Below, piece by piece: positions 7,170 to 9,302 of a stretch of 9,302 bases of DNA; within the stretch, counting starts at the first letter, position 1, and every line of letters begins with the position of its first letter. The stretch is from NCBI GenBank assembly GCA_028707015.1, contig JAQTVP010000057.1:1-9302 (forward strand). Direction: 5' to 3'. Made by a program: the position numbers and the translations under genes. This DNA is from Dehalococcoidales bacterium. Its GTDB lineage: Bacteria > Chloroflexota > Dehalococcoidia > Dehalococcoidales > JAQTVP01. Below the pieces are notes generated by a model, which worked only from the letters and a program-made list of their open reading frames with translations, was not told where the DNA came from and did no database searches.

Positions 7170-7176
7170 CCTCCTT
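7170..7176 (-). promoter_or_regulatory. Strong ribosome binding site of the small zinc-ribbon gene
   Basis: AAGGAGG on the minus strand, eight bases before the ATG at 7161. It is among the strongest sites in the window and is key evidence that the 46-codon reading frame is translated. Confidence 0.85.
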
Positions 7177-7191
7177 CTAGGGTTCTTCTGC

Positions 7192-7221
7192 ACTATATTC
7201 CTATTACACGTAAACTGTCAA
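7192..7221 (-). promoter_or_regulatory. Near-consensus sigma-70-type promoter before the small zinc-ribbon gene
   Basis: On the minus strand a perfect TTGACA (7216-7221) and TATAGT (7192-7197, five of six to consensus) are 18 bases apart. Transcription should begin near 7185, leaving a leader of about 24 bases that contains the ribosome site. It lies in the gap after rbfA. It could also drive ino1 and the following genes if transcription reads through. Confidence 0.7.
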
Positions 7222-7250
7222 GACTAACTTAAGACAATCTATTAACCAAT

Positions 7251-7613
7251 TTAATACTGTTTAATATTATCATCACCAGCAATTTCATCAAGTAGCTGCA
7301 AAAGGTGATTTCCGCGCTCAATAGAATCATCCCACTGAAAGCTTAATTCAGGAATACGCTTAAACTTCAAACGTTTGGCCAGTTCATTACGAAAGAAACC
7401 GGCGGCAGCAGCCAAAGCTCTCAACATCTCTTGTTTTTCTTCTTCAGTACCTATACGACTGACAAATACCTTAGCATGCCTGAAATCAGCAGAAGTAAAA
7501 ACTGCTGTAACCACAATAAAATTACCAAGCCGAGGGTCTTTAACCTGTCGCTGGAGTAGCTCACTAATCTCTTGACGAATAAGACTGTTAACTCGCTCAA
7601 TACGATGCGACAT
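7251..7613 (-). CDS. rbfA: 30S ribosome-binding factor A
   Basis: RbfA is a small KH-domain factor that binds maturing 30S subunits and helps process the 5' end of 16S rRNA. The 120-residue length is normal. Typical features are the N-terminal helix with RVNSLIRQEIS at 7-17, KDPRLG at 25-30, a central strand segment with SADFRHAKVFVS (41-52), and the C-terminal R-x-PEL-x-F-x-WDDSIERG block (86-101) ending in LLDEI. The ATG at 7613 lies 14 bases after the infB stop, and GAGAGAG (7623-7629), partly overlapping that stop, serves as the ribosome site, so the pair is probably co-transcribed and coupled. infB-rbfA adjacency is a widely conserved arrangement. No clear terminator follows; the next gene starts from its own promoter 89 bases on. 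Confidence 0.95.
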   Translation of the reverse strand: MSHRIERVNSLIRQEISELLQRQVKDPRLGNFIVVTAVFTSADFRHAKVFVSRIGTEEEKQEMLRALAAAAGFFRNELAKRLKFKRIPELSFQWDDSIERGNHLLQLLDEIAGDDNIKQY

Positions 7614-7627
7614 AATTATTTACTCTC

Positions 7628-9302
7628 TCAATTAGATTTTTCTTTCCTGAATATTTCTAATATATCACCAATTTGAAAATCATTAAATTTATCAATAGTC
7701 ACACCACATTCATAACCATTAGTCACTTCTCTAACATCGTCCTTAAAGCGCCTCAAGCTACCAATATTAGATTCTAATATCACTTTATCATTACGTACAA
7801 ATCTGACTGAGGCACCACGAGTTATTTTACCCTCAGTAACATAAATACCAGCTGCTTTTTCTTTTTTACCTGCATCAAAAACATTCCTCACCTCAGCACG
7901 TCCATCAATAACGTCGACATAAGTCGGCTCCAATAAACCTTTGATAGCTTTACCTATATCATCAACCAAATTATATATGATATTATAGCGGCGGATACTC
8001 ACTTCCTCCACATCGGCCAATCGCTGAGCTCCGGCCTCAACATTAACATTAAATCCAATAATAAGCCCTTTTGAGGCAATAGCCAACAGAACATCGCTCT
8101 CAGTAATATTACCGCTTCCGCTGTGGATAACTCCCACCTTTACTTCATCTGTCCCCAGCTGGACTAATGAATTTCTTATTGGTTCTATACTCCCTTGAAC
8201 ATCAACCTTAAGGACAATATCGAGTTCTTTAATGTGTCCAGCACTTATTTGGTCATGAAGATTATCAAGTCTAACAGATTTTGGCATAAGAGAAGTTCCC
8301 TGTTGTATTTCCATTTTATGTTTTTGTATTAGCACCTGTGCTTGCATTTCATTAGTAACAACAGTTAGTGTATCTCCCGCTTGAGGTATTGTATTTAAAC
8401 CCAGTAATTCTACAGGAGTAGCTGGCTCAGCCCTTCTCACTCGTTTGCCCACATCGTTAAACATAGCTTTTATCCTGCCCCACGTAGTACCAACTACTAC
8501 GGTATCGCCTAGCTTTAAAGTTCCATCATGAATGATTACCGTAGCCAAGGGCCCCTTAGTCTTATTAAGATTAGCTTCAATGACTACCCCTACTGCCGGT
8601 CGAGAGGGATTAGCTTTAAGATCTTCCATCTCGGCCACAAGCAGAAGATTTTCCAGTAATTCCGAAATACCTGTTTTATCTATTGATGAAGTGAGAACAC
8701 AAACAGTGTCACCTCCCCACTCCTCAATAAGCAAATCAGCATCAGCTAGTTGCTGCTTAACCATATCCACATTAGCGTTAGGTCTATCAATTTTACTAAT
8801 AGCCACCACAATAGGTACGCCAGCAGCTTTAGCGTGATCAATAGCTTCCAGTGTCTGCGGCATTACGCCATCATCAGCTGCTACTACTAAAATAGTAATA
8901 TCCGTAACCTCGGCGCCACGTGCTCTCATTGCCGTAAAGGCTTCATGTCCAGGAGTGTCTAAAAATGTAATTTTCTTCCCATTAACATTTACCTGATAAG
9001 CCCCAATATGTTGAGTAATGCCGCCAGCTTCGGTATCCATCACATTAGTTTGCCTGATAGCATCCAGAAGCCTGGTTTTACCATGGTCAACATGCCCCAT
9101 AATAGTAATCACCGGCGGTCGCAGGCTAAGACTCTCGGAATTTTCACTTTGAACCTGCTGTTTTTTTATTTCACTAATAACATTAGTTGTTTTCCGGCGT
9201 TTTTGAGGCTGAAGATGCACTTCATATCCAATATTAGTAGTTACTGCTGCTGCTGTTTCATAATCAATAACTTGATTAATATTAGCCATAATACCATTTC
9301 TC
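7628..9302 (-). CDS. infB: Translation initiation factor IF-2, 5' end outside window
   Basis: IF-2 is the GTPase that places initiator tRNA on the ribosome and promotes subunit joining. The frame is open to the right edge. The ATG at 9289 is internal: the RNGIMANINQ stretch around it belongs to the conserved IF2N domain, so the true start lies outside. Numbering from that Met, G1 GHVDHGKT is at 65-72, EAGGITQHIGAY at 87-98 and G3 DTPGH at 111-115. These are followed by domain II (about 230-310), domain III (HSGSGNITESDV, 389-400) and the C-terminal tRNA-binding LRRFKDDV-x-EV...GYECG block (512-529). The linker between IF2N and the G domain is short, as in compact IF-2 proteins. Oddly, G4 reads SKID (165-168) instead of NKxD, and the G5 region reads TSS (200-202) where SAK is usual. 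The C-terminal domains look intact. Confidence 0.95.
   Translation of the reverse strand, partial: RNGIMANINQVIDYETAAAVTTNIGYEVHLQPQKRRKTTNVISEIKKQQVQSENSESLSLRPPVITIMGHVDHGKTRLLDAIRQTNVMDTEAGGITQHIGAYQVNVNGKKITFLDTPGHEAFTAMRARGAEVTDITILVVAADDGVMPQTLEAIDHAKAAGVPIVVAISKIDRPNANVDMVKQQLADADLLIEEWGGDTVCVLTSSIDKTGISELLENLLLVAEMEDLKANPSRPAVGVVIEANLNKTKGPLATVIIHDGTLKLGDTVVVGTTWGRIKAMFNDVGKRVRRAEPATPVELLGLNTIPQAGDTLTVVTNEMQAQVLIQKHKMEIQQGTSLMPKSVRLDNLHDQISAGHIKELDIVLKVDVQGSIEPIRNSLVQLGTDEVKVGVIHSGSGNITESDVLLAIASKGLIIGFNVNVEAGAQRLADVEEVSIRRYNIIYNLVDDIGKAIKGLLEPTYVDVIDGRAEVRNVFDAGKKEKAAGIYVTEGKITRGASVRFVRNDKVILESNIGSLRRFKDDVREVTNGYECGVTIDKFNDFQIGDILEIFRKEKSN

Noticed and set aside
7027..7227. Plus-strand 66-codon frame opposite the small zinc-ribbon gene
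   Set aside because: It has no recognisable motif and is explained as a shadow of the minus-strand CxxC gene, which has its own promoter and ribosome site.
7222..7250. Terminator just after rbfA
   Set aside because: Only a five-pair stem with a G-U pair (TTAAG/CTTGA) can be drawn and no U-run follows it.
8532..8837. Plus-strand 101-codon frame inside infB
   Set aside because: Low-complexity Ser/Thr/Ala-rich translation antisense to the conserved IF-2 G domain; no supporting signals.
7628..9289. infB starting at the ATG at 9289
   Set aside because: The codons before it (R-N-G-I) continue the conserved IF2N motif and no ribosome site is present; the start is off the window.

Overview
The window is an ordinary-looking, AT-rich bacterial chromosome segment. 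It is densely packed and carries nine genes plus one very short gene. Two genes run off the edges: dapB at the left and infB at the right. The best guess for the source is a member of the Chloroflexota, probably Dehalococcoidia-like. The reasons are a non-actinobacterial base composition combined with an actinobacterial-type myo-inositol phosphate synthase, a phosphatidylinositol phosphate synthase and a PimA-like glycosyltransferase. A short IF-2 and a tiny two-CxxC protein of the DUF5679 type point the same way. This assignment is an inference from remembered family patterns, not from a search.

Left block, plus strand (1-2495): dapB (3' part), asd and dapA form a tight lysine/diaminopimelate operon. 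dapB and asd overlap by 4 bases (ATGA), and asd and dapA are 21 bases apart. Together the three enzymes turn aspartyl phosphate into tetrahydrodipicolinate: Asd makes the semialdehyde, DapA condenses it with pyruvate, and DapB reduces the product.

The operon meets purA tail to tail with only 15 bases between the stop codons. A small hairpin with a U-run on the purA side lies over the junction.

Right block, minus strand (9302 down to 2511): infB (3' part) and rbfA are translation and ribosome-maturation genes 14 bases apart. Next comes a 46-codon gene for a two-CxxC zinc-ribbon-like protein, with a strong ribosome site and a near-consensus promoter of its own. After an AT-rich spacer with an imperfect inverted repeat comes the inositol-lipid set: ino1 (makes inositol 1-phosphate), a GT4 glycosyltransferase resembling PimA, and a CDP-alcohol phosphotransferase resembling actinobacterial phosphatidylinositol phosphate synthase. 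They would plausibly make phosphatidylinositol and a glycosylated form of it. purA (adenylosuccinate synthase) closes the block and may have its own promoter.

I saw no mobile element, CRISPR array, tRNA or rRNA, and no clearly novel system. The points most worth a second look are the inositol-lipid cluster outside Actinobacteria, the short zinc-ribbon gene, and the altered G4/G5 nucleotide-binding motifs in IF-2.
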